DNA from: Rhodococcus triatomae
GTDB taxonomy: Bacteria > Actinomycetota > Actinomycetes > Mycobacteriales > Mycobacteriaceae
Reading direction: 5' to 3'
DNA length: 64,000 nucleotides
NCBI RefSeq assembly: GCF_014217785.1
Contig: NZ_CP048814.1
Span: forward strand, 620,001 to 684,000
A program made the position numbers and the translations under genes. How positions within the stretch are numbered: the stretch's first letter is position 1; each line of letters opens with the position of its first letter. The notes under the pieces are model-generated. The model saw only the letters and a program-made list of their open reading frames with translations, searched no databases and was not told the origin of the DNA. Positions 45,413 to 54,424 of the stretch are shown in pieces.

Positions 45413-46345
45413 ATGGAGATCGGTGTGTCCCTGTCCCCGGCCACCACCGGCAACGCCGTCGACGATGTCGTCGCGCAAGCCCGGGAGGCTGCCGATGCCG
45501 GACTTCAGGCAGCGTGGTTCGGGCAGCGATTCGACTACGACGCGATCGCGCTCGCCGCCACTGTCGGGCGGGAAGTGCCCGAGATCCGTGTCGGCACCTC
45601 CGCGGTACCCATCTACCCCCGGCATCCGCTTCTCGTTGCCGGCCAGGCGAACACTGCCCAGGCCGCCACCCACGGCCGGTTCCGCCTCGGACTCGCCCTG
45701 GGGGCGCGAAGCCTCATCGAGCCGGCGTTCGGCGTGCCCTACGAGCGTCCGATCACCCGCCTGCGGGACTTCCTGATCGCCACCCGCTCCGTCACCGTCG
45801 ACGGAGTGGTCGACTACCACGGGGAGACGCTCACCGCGGTGACGGTCCGGCCCGCACCGCTTGCGGGAGCCCAGCCACCGCCGCCGCTGCTCGTCGCCGC
45901 GATGGGCCCGCAGGCCCTGCGCGTCACCGGTGAACTCGCCGACGGCACACTGCCGTTCCTGGCCGGCCCCCGGACCCTCGAACAGCACATCGTGCCCACG
46001 ATCACGGCCGCCGCAACGAACGCCGGGCGCCCCGCGCCCCGCATCTTCGCTTTCCTCGCCGCAGTCGTCACCGACGACATCGACGCCGGGAAGACAGCCG
46101 CGGCAGAGCACACCGCGTTCTACGACGGGATTCCGTCCTATCAGCGGGTGGTGGCACTGGAAGGACACGACCGCGCCGCCGACCTGGCCGTCGTGGGTGA
46201 CGAGCAGGTTCTCGAGGACGCCGTCCGGCGCTACCGCGACGCGGGCGCGACCGACATCGTCGTCACCGAAACCGATCTGCTCGGTCCGGAGTCTCGTTCG
46301 CGCGCCTGGAAGGCGCTCGGCGAGATCGCGCGGTCACTCGGGTAG
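45413..46345 (+). CDS. LLM-class (probably F420-dependent) oxidoreductase
   Basis: 310 residues. MEIGVSLSPATTGNAVDDVV and IRVGTSAVPIYPRHPLLVAG are typical of the F420-dependent luciferase-like group, as is the C-terminal TDIVVTETDLLG loop. ATG 45413 with GGAGAC upstream, 12 bp after the DszA-like gene, so third gene of the unit. Overlaps the end of the convergent decayed monooxygenase by about 80 bp. Role within sulfur scavenging not defined. Confidence 0.85.
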   Translation: MEIGVSLSPATTGNAVDDVVAQAREAADAGLQAAWFGQRFDYDAIALAATVGREVPEIRVGTSAVPIYPRHPLLVAGQANTAQAATHGRFRLGLALGARSLIEPAFGVPYERPITRLRDFLIATRSVTVDGVVDYHGETLTAVTVRPAPLAGAQPPPPLLVAAMGPQALRVTGELADGTLPFLAGPRTLEQHIVPTITAAATNAGRPAPRIFAFLAAVVTDDIDAGKTAAAEHTAFYDGIPSYQRVVALEGHDRAADLAVVGDEQVLEDAVRRYRDAGATDIVVTETDLLGPESRSRAWKALGEIARSLG

Positions 46346-47409
46346 CGGCGGCCTTCGACGCGACGATCAGCTCCCGGAGCGTGCGCCCCGTAGCGGCGAG
46401 CCGGCTGAAGATCTCCACCCTGCCGCGACGCCGGTTCACCGAGTTCACCTCGGGGAGCATGCTCTCCGGAATCGGCTTGTCCAACGGCAGATCCGACAGG
46501 TCGGCACCTCCGAGCATGTCCTCGAGTCGCCGACGACCGGCATCGAGGTCGATCGATTCCTCCTGCTCACGCACCAGCCTCGCGACCTCTTCCTCGGAAG
46601 CCCCGTAGGTGGCGTGGAACGAGCTGAAGATCAGTGGCAGACCCTCCGCCCGACCGAGATCGACGGCGCGGGCCCGGATGGTCTTGGTGTAGGTGACGGC
46701 GTCCTCGAGCGTCGGCAGCGACGTGAAGACGACCTCGGCGAAACGCGCGCCGAGCTCGACCCCGCCGGCGGACTGACCCGCCTGGAACTGCACCGGGCGT
46801 CGCTGCGGCACCGGCGGAATGTTGAGCGGCCCCTGCACCGTGAAGTACTGCCCGGTGTGTTTCGATCGGACGTACCCGGTGCGCGTCGAGGATCGCCCCG
46901 CCCCGACCGTCCGGGGCGAGTGCACCCTCCTGCCACGAATCGACGAGCGCGTTGACCACTTCGAGCGACTCGGTGGCCCGTGCATACCGTTCCTCCGGCG
47001 AAGGGAGATCGAGATCGCTGTAGTTCTCCTCCCCGACCGAGGAGGTGACCGCATTCCACGCCGACCGGCCGTTGCTCACGTGGTCGAGGGTGCCGAACAA
47101 CCGGGCCAGGTTGTACGGGTGGTGGAACGTGGTGGTCACCGTCGCGATCAACCCCACGTGCGAGGTGACGGCGCTGAGCGCCGCCAGGTAGACGATCGGC
47201 TCCTGAGCGCCGATCGCCCCCTGGGCCCCGAAACTCAACAGATCTGCGGCGAAGAGGGCATCGAACCTGTGCTCCTCGGCGATCCTCGCGATCTCGAGCG
47301 AGGTGTCCAGCGTCGACCTCGCCGGATCCACTGCAGCCGAATAGATGTCCTCTCCGCCGCTGACCCCGGTCACCGTCTCGAGCGGTCTGCGTCGAGGCTG
47401 GTATCCCAT
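46263..47409 (-). pseudogene. frameshifted and truncated NtaA/DmoA-family monooxygenase
   Basis: The 5' part (47409 to about 46865) encodes IARIAEEHRFDALFAADLLS, FHHPYNLARLFGTLDHVSNG and VVNALVDSWQEGALAPDG. The conserved continuation HTGQYFTVQGPLNIPPVPQ lies in another frame from about 46862. One extra base in the AAA run at 46860-46862 explains the shift. The usual N-terminal GHHEAAW-type motif and the C-terminal VVGTPEQVAD-type end are also absent; the 3' end runs into the convergent F420-type gene. The combination argues for decay, not only a sequencing error. Confidence 0.75.
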
Positions 47410-47464
47410 TCCTTCGACGCTGGGAATCCCGTCTCTCGCGTGCCAGGGTTTCGCTCACCTCGAT

Positions 47465-48406
47465 TCAGGCCGCCCCGAACCGCTCACCGGCCAGCGACTG
47501 CGATTCCTCGCCGTCCACTCCCACCGGGACATCGCCGACCAGGGTGATGCGGTGAAGCACCCGGTCGTGTCCCAGATGTTCGACGTCCTTGGGCGCGAGA
47601 TGGAGGACGGCACGGTTGTCCCAGAATGCTACGCTGCCCGGCTCCCACTTGAACCGCACCGTGTACTCGGGCCGAGCGACCTCCTCGAACAGCAGGTCCA
47701 GGATGTGCCTGCTCTCCCGGGGAGAGAGATCGACGATCTCGCGGGTGAACGACGGGTTCACGTAGATCACCCGCTCGCCGCTCTCCGGGTGCACTCTCAC
47801 CACCGGGTGGACGGACGCCAGCGGGCTGCTGCGGACGAGTTCGCCGATCTTCTCCTTGCTGCGCTCGGCCGAGAAGCTGCTCCCGAACCGATGCTCGGCA
47901 CGCAGTCCGTCGATGAACCGACGGAGCGGCGCGGACAAGCCGTCGTAGGCCGCGGCGACATTGGAGAACTGGGTGTCCCCGCCGTAGGGCGGAACCACCT
48001 CGGCCCGCAGTATCGAGTGCGACGGCGGGTTGATCAGTGGGGTGACGTCCGCGTGCCAGCCAGGACCGTTGGCACCCTGCTTCTTTCGGTAGGCGACACC
48101 GTAGCGCTGGTCGTACGCCTCGGGAGAGACGGTGTGGATCTCCGGAAAACCGGGAGGCGCAGCGTCACCCTCGTACGGATGGCCCGGGGTGACCTCACCG
48201 AACTGCTTGCCGAAGGCGATCTGTCCGGCATGGTCGAGGTCCTGATCGCGGAAGAACACCACCTTCCATGTCAGGAGGGCTTCCCGGATCCGGGCGACGG
48301 CCTCCTCCGACAGCGGCTTCGACAGGTCGACACCGGAGATCAGGGCACCGGTCCAGCCCGATTGCGGTTCGACGGTGATACGGGATTCGGTGACCGATGT
48401 CGTCAT
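47465..48406 (-). CDS. TauD/AtsK-family 2-oxoglutarate-dependent dioxygenase
   Basis: 313 residues. Fe(II) facial triad visible as H-x-D in GWHADVTPL and the distal His in VLHRITLVGD, with the 2-oxoglutarate-binding Arg following. FFRDQDLDHAGQIAFGKQFG and WDNRAVLHLAPKD are typical of taurine/alkylsulfatase dioxygenases, which free sulfite or sulfate from sulfonates or sulfate esters. ATG 48406 with GAGGAG 6 bases upstream. A sequence motif shared with the luciferase-gene promoter lies 95 bp upstream. No sulfonate ABC transporter in the cluster. Confidence 0.9.
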   Translation of the reverse strand: MTTSVTESRITVEPQSGWTGALISGVDLSKPLSEEAVARIREALLTWKVVFFRDQDLDHAGQIAFGKQFGEVTPGHPYEGDAAPPGFPEIHTVSPEAYDQRYGVAYRKKQGANGPGWHADVTPLINPPSHSILRAEVVPPYGGDTQFSNVAAAYDGLSAPLRRFIDGLRAEHRFGSSFSAERSKEKIGELVRSSPLASVHPVVRVHPESGERVIYVNPSFTREIVDLSPRESRHILDLLFEEVARPEYTVRFKWEPGSVAFWDNRAVLHLAPKDVEHLGHDRVLHRITLVGDVPVGVDGEESQSLAGERFGAA

Positions 48407-48500
48407 CGACACTCCTCACAGGGGACGGTTCGGCGGGGCGGACGCCCCACCGGCGTGTCCACGACCGTAAGGGTGGCGCGCCGGCAAGCCACGAGTTGCG

Positions 48501-48511
48501 ATCACCGTGAT
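48501..48511 (-). promoter_or_regulatory. putative operator, second copy of the sulfur-cluster motif
   Basis: Read on the minus strand the site is ATCACGGTGATCGCAAC, agreeing at 14 of 17 positions with ATCACCGTGATCCGAAC at 42710-42726. It lies 95 bp upstream of the dioxygenase start, much as the other copy lies 78 bp before its gene. Confidence 0.5.
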
Positions 48512-48568
48512 GCCATGGAGCACAACGTGACATCAGTCTCGGGACGGCCGCCCGCGCGCCGATTCACC

Positions 48569-49366
48569 TCAGTAGTACACCGCGCCCGGTGCACCTCCGC
48601 CGACCGCGACCGCGTCGCCGGTGATGCCGATACTGCGCGGAGACGCGAGGAACGCCACGACGTCCGCGACCTCGCTCGCATCCACGATCCGTCGGATCGA
48701 GTTGGTCGCCAGACGCGATTCGAGTTCGTCCACCGACACCCCCTGCTCGGCCGACTGCGCCGCGAGCCGGTCCACCAGCCGCTCGGTGCGGGTGATCCCG
48801 GGGTGAACGACGGTCACGTTGACACCCTTCGGGCCGAGCTCGTCGGCGAGATTCTTCGTCAGTGCCGCGACACTGACGTTCCGTACGGTTTGGGCGATCG
48901 AATTCGCCTGCCGTGCACCCAGACCACTGATGTTCACGATCCGCCCCCAGCCCTGGGCGACGAAGTGCGGCGCGACGGCCCGCGCGGTGCGCAGGTAGCC
49001 GAGCACCTTGATCTCGATCTCCTCGCGCACCACGTCGTCGGTGATCGCCTCGAAATCGGTGGGCTTGCCCGCGCTCCACGGCGTTGCCGCGGAGTTGACC
49101 AGGATGTCGACACCCCCGAGTTCGTCGACGGTACGACGCACCAGCGCCCGCACCGACTCCTCGTCCCCGGTGTCCACCGCGACGGGCACCACCGTGCTGC
49201 CGGTCTCGGCCGTGAGTGTCTTCGCTGCGAGTTCCAGTGCGTCGACACCGCGCGCCGCGATCACCACGTCCGCGCCCTCGCGGGCCAACGCCCGAGCCGT
49301 CGCCAGCCCGATCCCCCTGCTACCGCCGGTGACGATCGCCCGCTTGCCCGTCAATCCCAGATCCAT
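48569..49366 (-). CDS. short-chain dehydrogenase/reductase lacking the YxxxK motif
   Basis: 265 residues. Rossmann motif TGGSRGIGLATARALAREGA and NSA of strand 4 (VDILVNSAATPW) mark an SDR. The catalytic region reads NISGLGARQANSIAQTVRNV then SVAALTKNLADELG; in place of Tyr-x-x-x-Lys there is Arg-Asn-Val-Ser-Val, so classical hydride-transfer chemistry is doubtful. This R-N variant recurs in some actinobacterial SDRs. ATG 49366 after GAGGAGTGCGG. Alone between the dioxygenase and the polyketide synthase, same strand. Confidence 0.82.
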   Translation of the reverse strand: MDLGLTGKRAIVTGGSRGIGLATARALAREGADVVIAARGVDALELAAKTLTAETGSTVVPVAVDTGDEESVRALVRRTVDELGGVDILVNSAATPWSAGKPTDFEAITDDVVREEIEIKVLGYLRTARAVAPHFVAQGWGRIVNISGLGARQANSIAQTVRNVSVAALTKNLADELGPKGVNVTVVHPGITRTERLVDRLAAQSAEQGVSVDELESRLATNSIRRIVDASEVADVVAFLASPRSIGITGDAVAVGGGAPGAVYY

Positions 49367-49508
49367 CCCGCACTCCTCGTGGTCGCTGCTACCCCCGACG
49401 GTAGGCAACGACGACGGGTCGGTCACGTGTTCGGCGCGAGGTGACCGAAAGGGCCAGGTCACCGAAAGGACGGCACGGACGGGGGGACGCGGCTGCGGAG
49501 CGCGCGGA

Positions 49509-50558
49509 TCAGATGTGGAAGAGCATCGTCTCCGCGGTGAGGCCCGGACCGAACGCCATGGCGCAGCCCGAACCGGTGGGACCGCCGTTCTTCGCCCGTT
49601 CCATCATCTCGGCGAGGACGAACAGCACAGTCGCCGAGGACATGTTGCCATAGTTGTCCAGTACGTGCCGCGACGGGGACAGCGCCTCCGGCTCGAGCCC
49701 GACTGCCTCCTCCACCGCGTCGAGAATCGAGCGCCCTCCGGGGTGGACAGCCCACAGATTGATCGAGTCCTTCTCCGCACCGGAGAGAATCGACTTCACG
49801 TTGGGTTCGTCCAGAGTCCGCGACAGGACACCGGGAACCTTGCCCGACAGCACCATGTCGAACCCGATGTCCCCGATCCGCCAGGTGATGAGTTCCGCAC
49901 TCTCCGGAACCATGAGCGCTTTGAAGGAGTCGATCGCGATGCCCTCCTCCTCCGCGGACACCAGCACCGCCGCGCAGCCGTCCCCGAACACGAGGAAGGA
50001 CAGCATGGTCTCGAGCGAGTCCGAGCGCTGCAGGTGCAGCGAGCACAGCTCGAGGCTGACCACGAGCACCTTGGCGTTCGGCTCGGAGCGCACGATGTGG
50101 TGTGCGGTCTTGAGCCCGTTGATTCCCGCGAAGCAACCCATGAACCCGATCGTCGTCCGCTCCACGGACATCGGGACACCACACTTCTCGATGATCTCGA
50201 AGTCGATTCCCGGCGAGAAGAATCCGGTGCACGAGATGACGATGAGGTGAGTGACCTCCGCTGCCTGGTCCCCGAGGTTCAACCCGTCGACTGCGCGGGT
50301 CGCCAATCCCGGAGCGTTGCGCTCGAACTCGATCATCCGGGTCTCTGTGGTCACCGAGTTGGGGTCGTCACCGTAGAAGGAATCCGGAGATCCGATTCCC
50401 GCCCAGCGGTGGGAGATCTGAGCCCGGTCGGCCATGCGTCGGAACAACAGCTGCTTGCGGCGCTCGGTGAACGTGTTGTCGGCGAAGTCGACGAAGGCTT
50501 GGTGGACATCGTGTTCGGGCACCGCGGTACTGATGCGATTGATGTAGGCAGTGGTCAT
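49509..50558 (-). CDS. type III polyketide synthase
   Basis: 349 residues, the normal size of a bacterial chalcone-synthase-like enzyme. Catalytic triad present: Cys142 in IGFMGCFAGINGL, His in LWAVHPGGRS, Asn in DNYGNMSSAT. A homodimer that extends an acyl-CoA starter with malonyl-CoA; product class (resorcinol, pyrone, naphthol) cannot be told from sequence alone. ATG 50558. Divergent from a glycosyltransferase gene across 216 bp. Confidence 0.92.
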   Translation of the reverse strand: MTTAYINRISTAVPEHDVHQAFVDFADNTFTERRKQLLFRRMADRAQISHRWAGIGSPDSFYGDDPNSVTTETRMIEFERNAPGLATRAVDGLNLGDQAAEVTHLIVISCTGFFSPGIDFEIIEKCGVPMSVERTTIGFMGCFAGINGLKTAHHIVRSEPNAKVLVVSLELCSLHLQRSDSLETMLSFLVFGDGCAAVLVSAEEEGIAIDSFKALMVPESAELITWRIGDIGFDMVLSGKVPGVLSRTLDEPNVKSILSGAEKDSINLWAVHPGGRSILDAVEEAVGLEPEALSPSRHVLDNYGNMSSATVLFVLAEMMERAKNGGPTGSGCAMAFGPGLTAETMLFHI

Positions 50559-50774
50559 GGCAGGGGGCTCCGTGACGGGAGTAGGGATGCAGGGTGTGCA
50601 GCACTGGTTCGACGTCGAACCCGGCGAGCGCTCAACGTAGACGCAGCTCGCACCGGTGCGCAAGACGTTCGTTTTTCCGCCACCCGCGTTGTACGGTCGT
50701 CCATCATCGCCCAGGTCGACGCCCCGTCACCCGGGCTTCCGACTCCGTCGGCTCCGCTCCGAAGGGAAACTTCG

Positions 50775-52055
50775 ATGCAATCCGTTCTGCTGTGCAGTGC
50801 GCCGCTCACGGGCCATGTCCAGCCCATGCTCGCCATCGGGCGCCGCCTCGTGGAGAGCGGAACCGACGTGACGATCCTGACCGGCCGCAAGTTCCGCGAA
50901 CGCGCCGAGCGCTCGGGAATCCGTTTCCAGCCACTGCCTTCCACCTGCGATTACGACGAATCGAGGCTGGACGATCACTTCCCCGGCCGGGGCCGCAGGC
51001 CGGCGTTCCTCCGGTCCCGGTTCGATGCCGAGCACATGTTCGCCGCTCCCCTCGCCGAGCAGTACCGGGCGATCGACGAGGCGATCGATGCCTTCGACGT
51101 GGACCTCGTACTCGCCGAGAATCTCTTCATGGGCACCCTCCCCTTGGTCGAACGTCCAGTCTCCGATCGGCCAAAGGTGTTCGCGGTCTGCACATCTCCA
51201 CTCATGGCGACCAGCGTGGACACCGCCCCGTTCGGCCCCGGGCTGCCGCCCGCAGCGTCCGGGCTCCGCAAGACCGTCAACGGACTTCTCAACACCGGGG
51301 CAAGGAAACTGGTCCTGCGGCGGGCACAGCAGGTCGCCGACGCGGGCACCCGGTCGGTCACCGGCCGCGGCGCAGCGACCTTTCTGCTGGACTGGCCACT
51401 GCTCGCCGACAAGGTATTCGTGCTGACCACACCCGGTTTCGAGTATCCCCGTAGCGATATCGGTGACCGCCTGAGCTTCGTCGGCCCGATCCTCCCCCCG
51501 GCCCCTGCCGACTCGGCGGTCCCCCCGTGGTGGACGCGGCTCGACACGGACCGCCCGGTGGTGCTGGTGACACAGGGCACGCTCGACAACGACGACCTGA
51601 GCCGCCTCATCGAACCCACCATCGACGCCCTCGCCGGCCAGGACGTCCTGATCGTCGCCACCACGGGAGGCCGGCCGGTCGATGCGGTTCGCCGGAACGC
51701 CCCGAACCTGATCGTCTCCGAATTCGTGCCCTTCGACCTGCTGCTTCCCCGCGTCGACGTGATGGTGACCAACGGCGGGTGGGGCGGCGTGCACTTCGCG
51801 CTCGCACACGGAGTCCCGATCGTCGTCGCGGGCAGCACCGAGGACAAGGCCGAGGTCGGCGCACGCCTGGAACGAGCCGGTGCCGGACTGCGAATTCGTT
51901 CCGGCAGACCGTCCAGTGCGGTTCTAGGGCGGGCCATCGACGAGGTAATTAGCAACAGCCACTATCGTTCTCGGGCGGAGGAGCTCCAGCGCGAGCTGGG
52001 AGAACTCGACTCGCTGGACGCAATCTCGCGGCAAGTTGACGCTCGAACAACGTAG
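50775..52055 (+). CDS. UGT/MGT-type glycosyltransferase (GT-B)
   Basis: 426 residues. N-terminal acceptor half (SAPLTGHVQPMLAIGRRLVE) and C-terminal donor half with VLVTQGTLDNDDLSRLIEPT and the nucleotide-sugar site region EFVPFDLLLPRVDVMVTNGG followed by HFALAHGVPIVV. Similar to macrolide/flavonoid and rhamnosyl transferases. ATG 50775 after CCGAAGGGAAAC. Divergent from the type III polyketide synthase, so it probably glycosylates that product (inference). Confidence 0.87.
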   Translation: MQSVLLCSAPLTGHVQPMLAIGRRLVESGTDVTILTGRKFRERAERSGIRFQPLPSTCDYDESRLDDHFPGRGRRPAFLRSRFDAEHMFAAPLAEQYRAIDEAIDAFDVDLVLAENLFMGTLPLVERPVSDRPKVFAVCTSPLMATSVDTAPFGPGLPPAASGLRKTVNGLLNTGARKLVLRRAQQVADAGTRSVTGRGAATFLLDWPLLADKVFVLTTPGFEYPRSDIGDRLSFVGPILPPAPADSAVPPWWTRLDTDRPVVLVTQGTLDNDDLSRLIEPTIDALAGQDVLIVATTGGRPVDAVRRNAPNLIVSEFVPFDLLLPRVDVMVTNGGWGGVHFALAHGVPIVVAGSTEDKAEVGARLERAGAGLRIRSGRPSSAVLGRAIDEVISNSHYRSRAEELQRELGELDSLDAISRQVDARTT

Positions 52056-52094
52056 CTCCCCATTTGGGCGATCTGTCCGCTACCTTCTCTTCTC

Positions 52095-52769
52095 ATGCGC
52101 AAGCGACTGTTGTGGATCGTCGGCGGCCTCGTGGTGGTGGCCGCACTCGTGATCGGCGTGGGCCCGTGGGTCTACGCCACCTTCCTGCACGGCGATCAGC
52201 CCGAGGCCCTCGGATTGTCGGACGAGGCCAGCGCCGCGTCCGGACCGCTCGACGGCAGCTGGGTGGCCGGGCCCGGCTCCCAGGCCGGCTACGAGGTGTG
52301 GGAGACCCTCAACGGGCAGCGCGTGTTCGTCCGCGGACAGACCGAGGACGTCACCGGCGGGGCCGTCATCGAGAACTCCACCCTGATCTCCGGGTCCGTG
52401 GCGGTCACGGTCGCCTCGATCGCCACCGACGACAGCCGCCGCGACTCGATGTTCGACACGATGATCATGGCCACCGCCCAGTACCCCGAGGCCACGTTCA
52501 CCCTCACCGAGTCCGTCGACCTGTCGTCGCTGCCGTCGGACGGCACCTCGGCCACCGTCCCGGTGACCGGCGAACTGACCATTCGCGGCCAGACACGGCC
52601 GGTGACAGCAGATTTCGATATCCGCCAGTCTGGTGATCGCCTCGAGACCGCTGGGGCGATCGACGTCGTCTGGACGGACTACGAGGTTCCCAAGCCCACC
52701 ATGTTCCCCAACATCGTCGTCGAGGACGCCGGACAGGTGCAGTTCGCCATCGTGCTCGACCGTGACTGA
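52095..52769 (+). CDS. YceI-family membrane-anchored protein
   Basis: 224 residues. Single N-terminal transmembrane helix (LLWIVGGLVVVAALVIGVGP), then a YceI lipocalin-like beta-barrel (SQAGYEVWETLNGQRVFV; ATFTLTESVDLSSLPSD; GELTIRGQTRPVTADFDI). YceI proteins bind isoprenoid or other amphipathic lipids outside the membrane. The 3' end overlaps the FAD monooxygenase by 8 bp, so same transcript as the hydroxylase. Confidence 0.88.
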   Translation: MRKRLLWIVGGLVVVAALVIGVGPWVYATFLHGDQPEALGLSDEASAASGPLDGSWVAGPGSQAGYEVWETLNGQRVFVRGQTEDVTGGAVIENSTLISGSVAVTVASIATDDSRRDSMFDTMIMATAQYPEATFTLTESVDLSSLPSDGTSATVPVTGELTIRGQTRPVTADFDIRQSGDRLETAGAIDVVWTDYEVPKPTMFPNIVVEDAGQVQFAIVLDRD

Positions 52770-54336
52770 CCCGAGCTCGTATCCGACGGTCCCGGTCCTG
52801 ATCGTCGGGGCCGGACCCACCGGCTTGACCGCCGCTGCACTGCTCGCCCGCCAGGGAGTGCCCTGCACCGTCCTCGAACGATCCTCGACGCCGTATCCAC
52901 TCCCCCGCGCCGTCCACCTGGACGACGAGGTCCTGCGTATCCTCCAGGCCGCGGGCGTCGGCGAGGAGGTCTCCTCCCTCTGCCGTCCGGCCCTCGGAAT
53001 GCGGCTGGTGGACACCGATCTTCGTGAGCTGCTCGAGATCAGGCGCGATCTGCGGGTGGGTGTCCACGGGTGGCCGCAGACCAACATGTTCGATCAGCCG
53101 CACCTCGAGAACGTGCTGCGGGCGAACCTTCGCGACCTCACCGGAGTCACGGTGCGCCCCGGAATCGAGGTCACCGGAATCCGGATACGCCCCGACGGCG
53201 TCGCCGAGGTCACCGTCCGGGACATCGCGACCGGTGCCACGTCCACTGTCACCGCACGATTCGTCCTCGGGTGCGACGGCGCACACAGCGTCGTGCGCAC
53301 GCACATCGCGGACGGGTCCACCGATCTCGGCTTCTCTCAGCGGTGGCTCGTGGTCGATGCCGAGTGCGAGGCAGACCTGGGTATGTGGGCCGGCGTGCAC
53401 CAGGTGTGCGGCGGCCTCGACTCCGCGACCTTCATGCAGATCTCGGACACCAGATACCGCTGGGAGTTCCGTCTTCCCGCGGCTCACGATCCCCGAATCC
53501 CGTTCGACGAGGAGAAGATCCACGCGCTGCTCGAGCCCTGGGCGCCTCCGGGCGGGTCGACGCTACGAATCCTCCGGCACACCACCTACTCGCACCGTGC
53601 CCACGTCGCACGGACCTGGCGCGCGGGCCCGCTGTTCGTTCTCGGCGACGCCGCGCATCTGACTCCGCCGTTCATCGGCCAGGGCCTCGGCGCCGGCCAG
53701 CGCGACGCTGCGAACCTCACGTGGAAGGTCGCCGCCGTCCTGCGCGGTGGAGCGTCCGAGGCGTTGCTCGACACCTACGGGCCGGAACGGAGACGACACG
53801 TACTCCGCGCGGTCGGAGCCGCAACTCTCATCGGGCACGTGATGTCGGTTCCCCCCGGCGTGCCCGGCCGGGCGACACACATCGCGCTCAGGGGAGCCGG
53901 ACGGCTACCCGGTCCCGATCCGATCGTCCGCCGTCTGCTCGAACCCCCGCTCCGAGGCAGCGCGTTGACCCGGGTCCGGCGCCGGATCGGCCCCGTCGCG
54001 GTCGGCCGGCCCCTCCCCCAGGACGTGGCTGCCGACGGCACCCGATCGGACGAACTGCTGGGCCCGGGATTCGCCCTGCTCCGACGCTCCGACACGGACC
54101 ACGCTCTCGCAGAGGTCGGCACACGCCTCGGCGCGCGAACTGTGACGGTCACCGAGACCACCCTGCCGACGGTCGGCTCGTGGATGCGGAGCCGGCGGCT
54201 GCGGGAGGTTCTGATCCGGCCGGATCGCGCCGTGCTCGCCACCGTGGACCAGCGCGGACGCCTCCGGGAACCGGAGTCGTGGAGAAGCGTGCTGGGCGTC
54301 GACGACTGCGTTCCGGACGGTGGCCCGAACCACTGA
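52762..54336 (+). CDS. FAD-dependent aromatic hydroxylase (MhpA-like)
   Basis: 524 residues, GTG 52762. Group A flavoprotein hydroxylase: GXGXXG in LIVGAGPTGLTAAALLARQG, DG motif FVLGCDGAHSVVRTHI, and the second FAD/NAD(P)H motif GPLFVLGDAAHLTPPFIGQG. A C-terminal thioredoxin-like extension is typical of 3-(3-hydroxyphenyl)propionate hydroxylases. Fits hydroxylation of a phenolic polyketide, as seen in other type III polyketide clusters (inference); free aromatic acid degradation is the alternative. Confidence 0.87.
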   Translation: MTDPSSYPTVPVLIVGAGPTGLTAAALLARQGVPCTVLERSSTPYPLPRAVHLDDEVLRILQAAGVGEEVSSLCRPALGMRLVDTDLRELLEIRRDLRVGVHGWPQTNMFDQPHLENVLRANLRDLTGVTVRPGIEVTGIRIRPDGVAEVTVRDIATGATSTVTARFVLGCDGAHSVVRTHIADGSTDLGFSQRWLVVDAECEADLGMWAGVHQVCGGLDSATFMQISDTRYRWEFRLPAAHDPRIPFDEEKIHALLEPWAPPGGSTLRILRHTTYSHRAHVARTWRAGPLFVLGDAAHLTPPFIGQGLGAGQRDAANLTWKVAAVLRGGASEALLDTYGPERRRHVLRAVGAATLIGHVMSVPPGVPGRATHIALRGAGRLPGPDPIVRRLLEPPLRGSALTRVRRRIGPVAVGRPLPQDVAADGTRSDELLGPGFALLRRSDTDHALAEVGTRLGARTVTVTETTLPTVGSWMRSRRLREVLIRPDRAVLATVDQRGRLREPESWRSVLGVDDCVPDGGPNH

Positions 54337-54424
54337 ACGGGACCCCGGGTGGCGTCGAGAACGCCGATGTGGTGAGTATGTAGTTACCCGATTGAACGAT
54401 CTACTCCCACCCGAGGTTGTGTCC

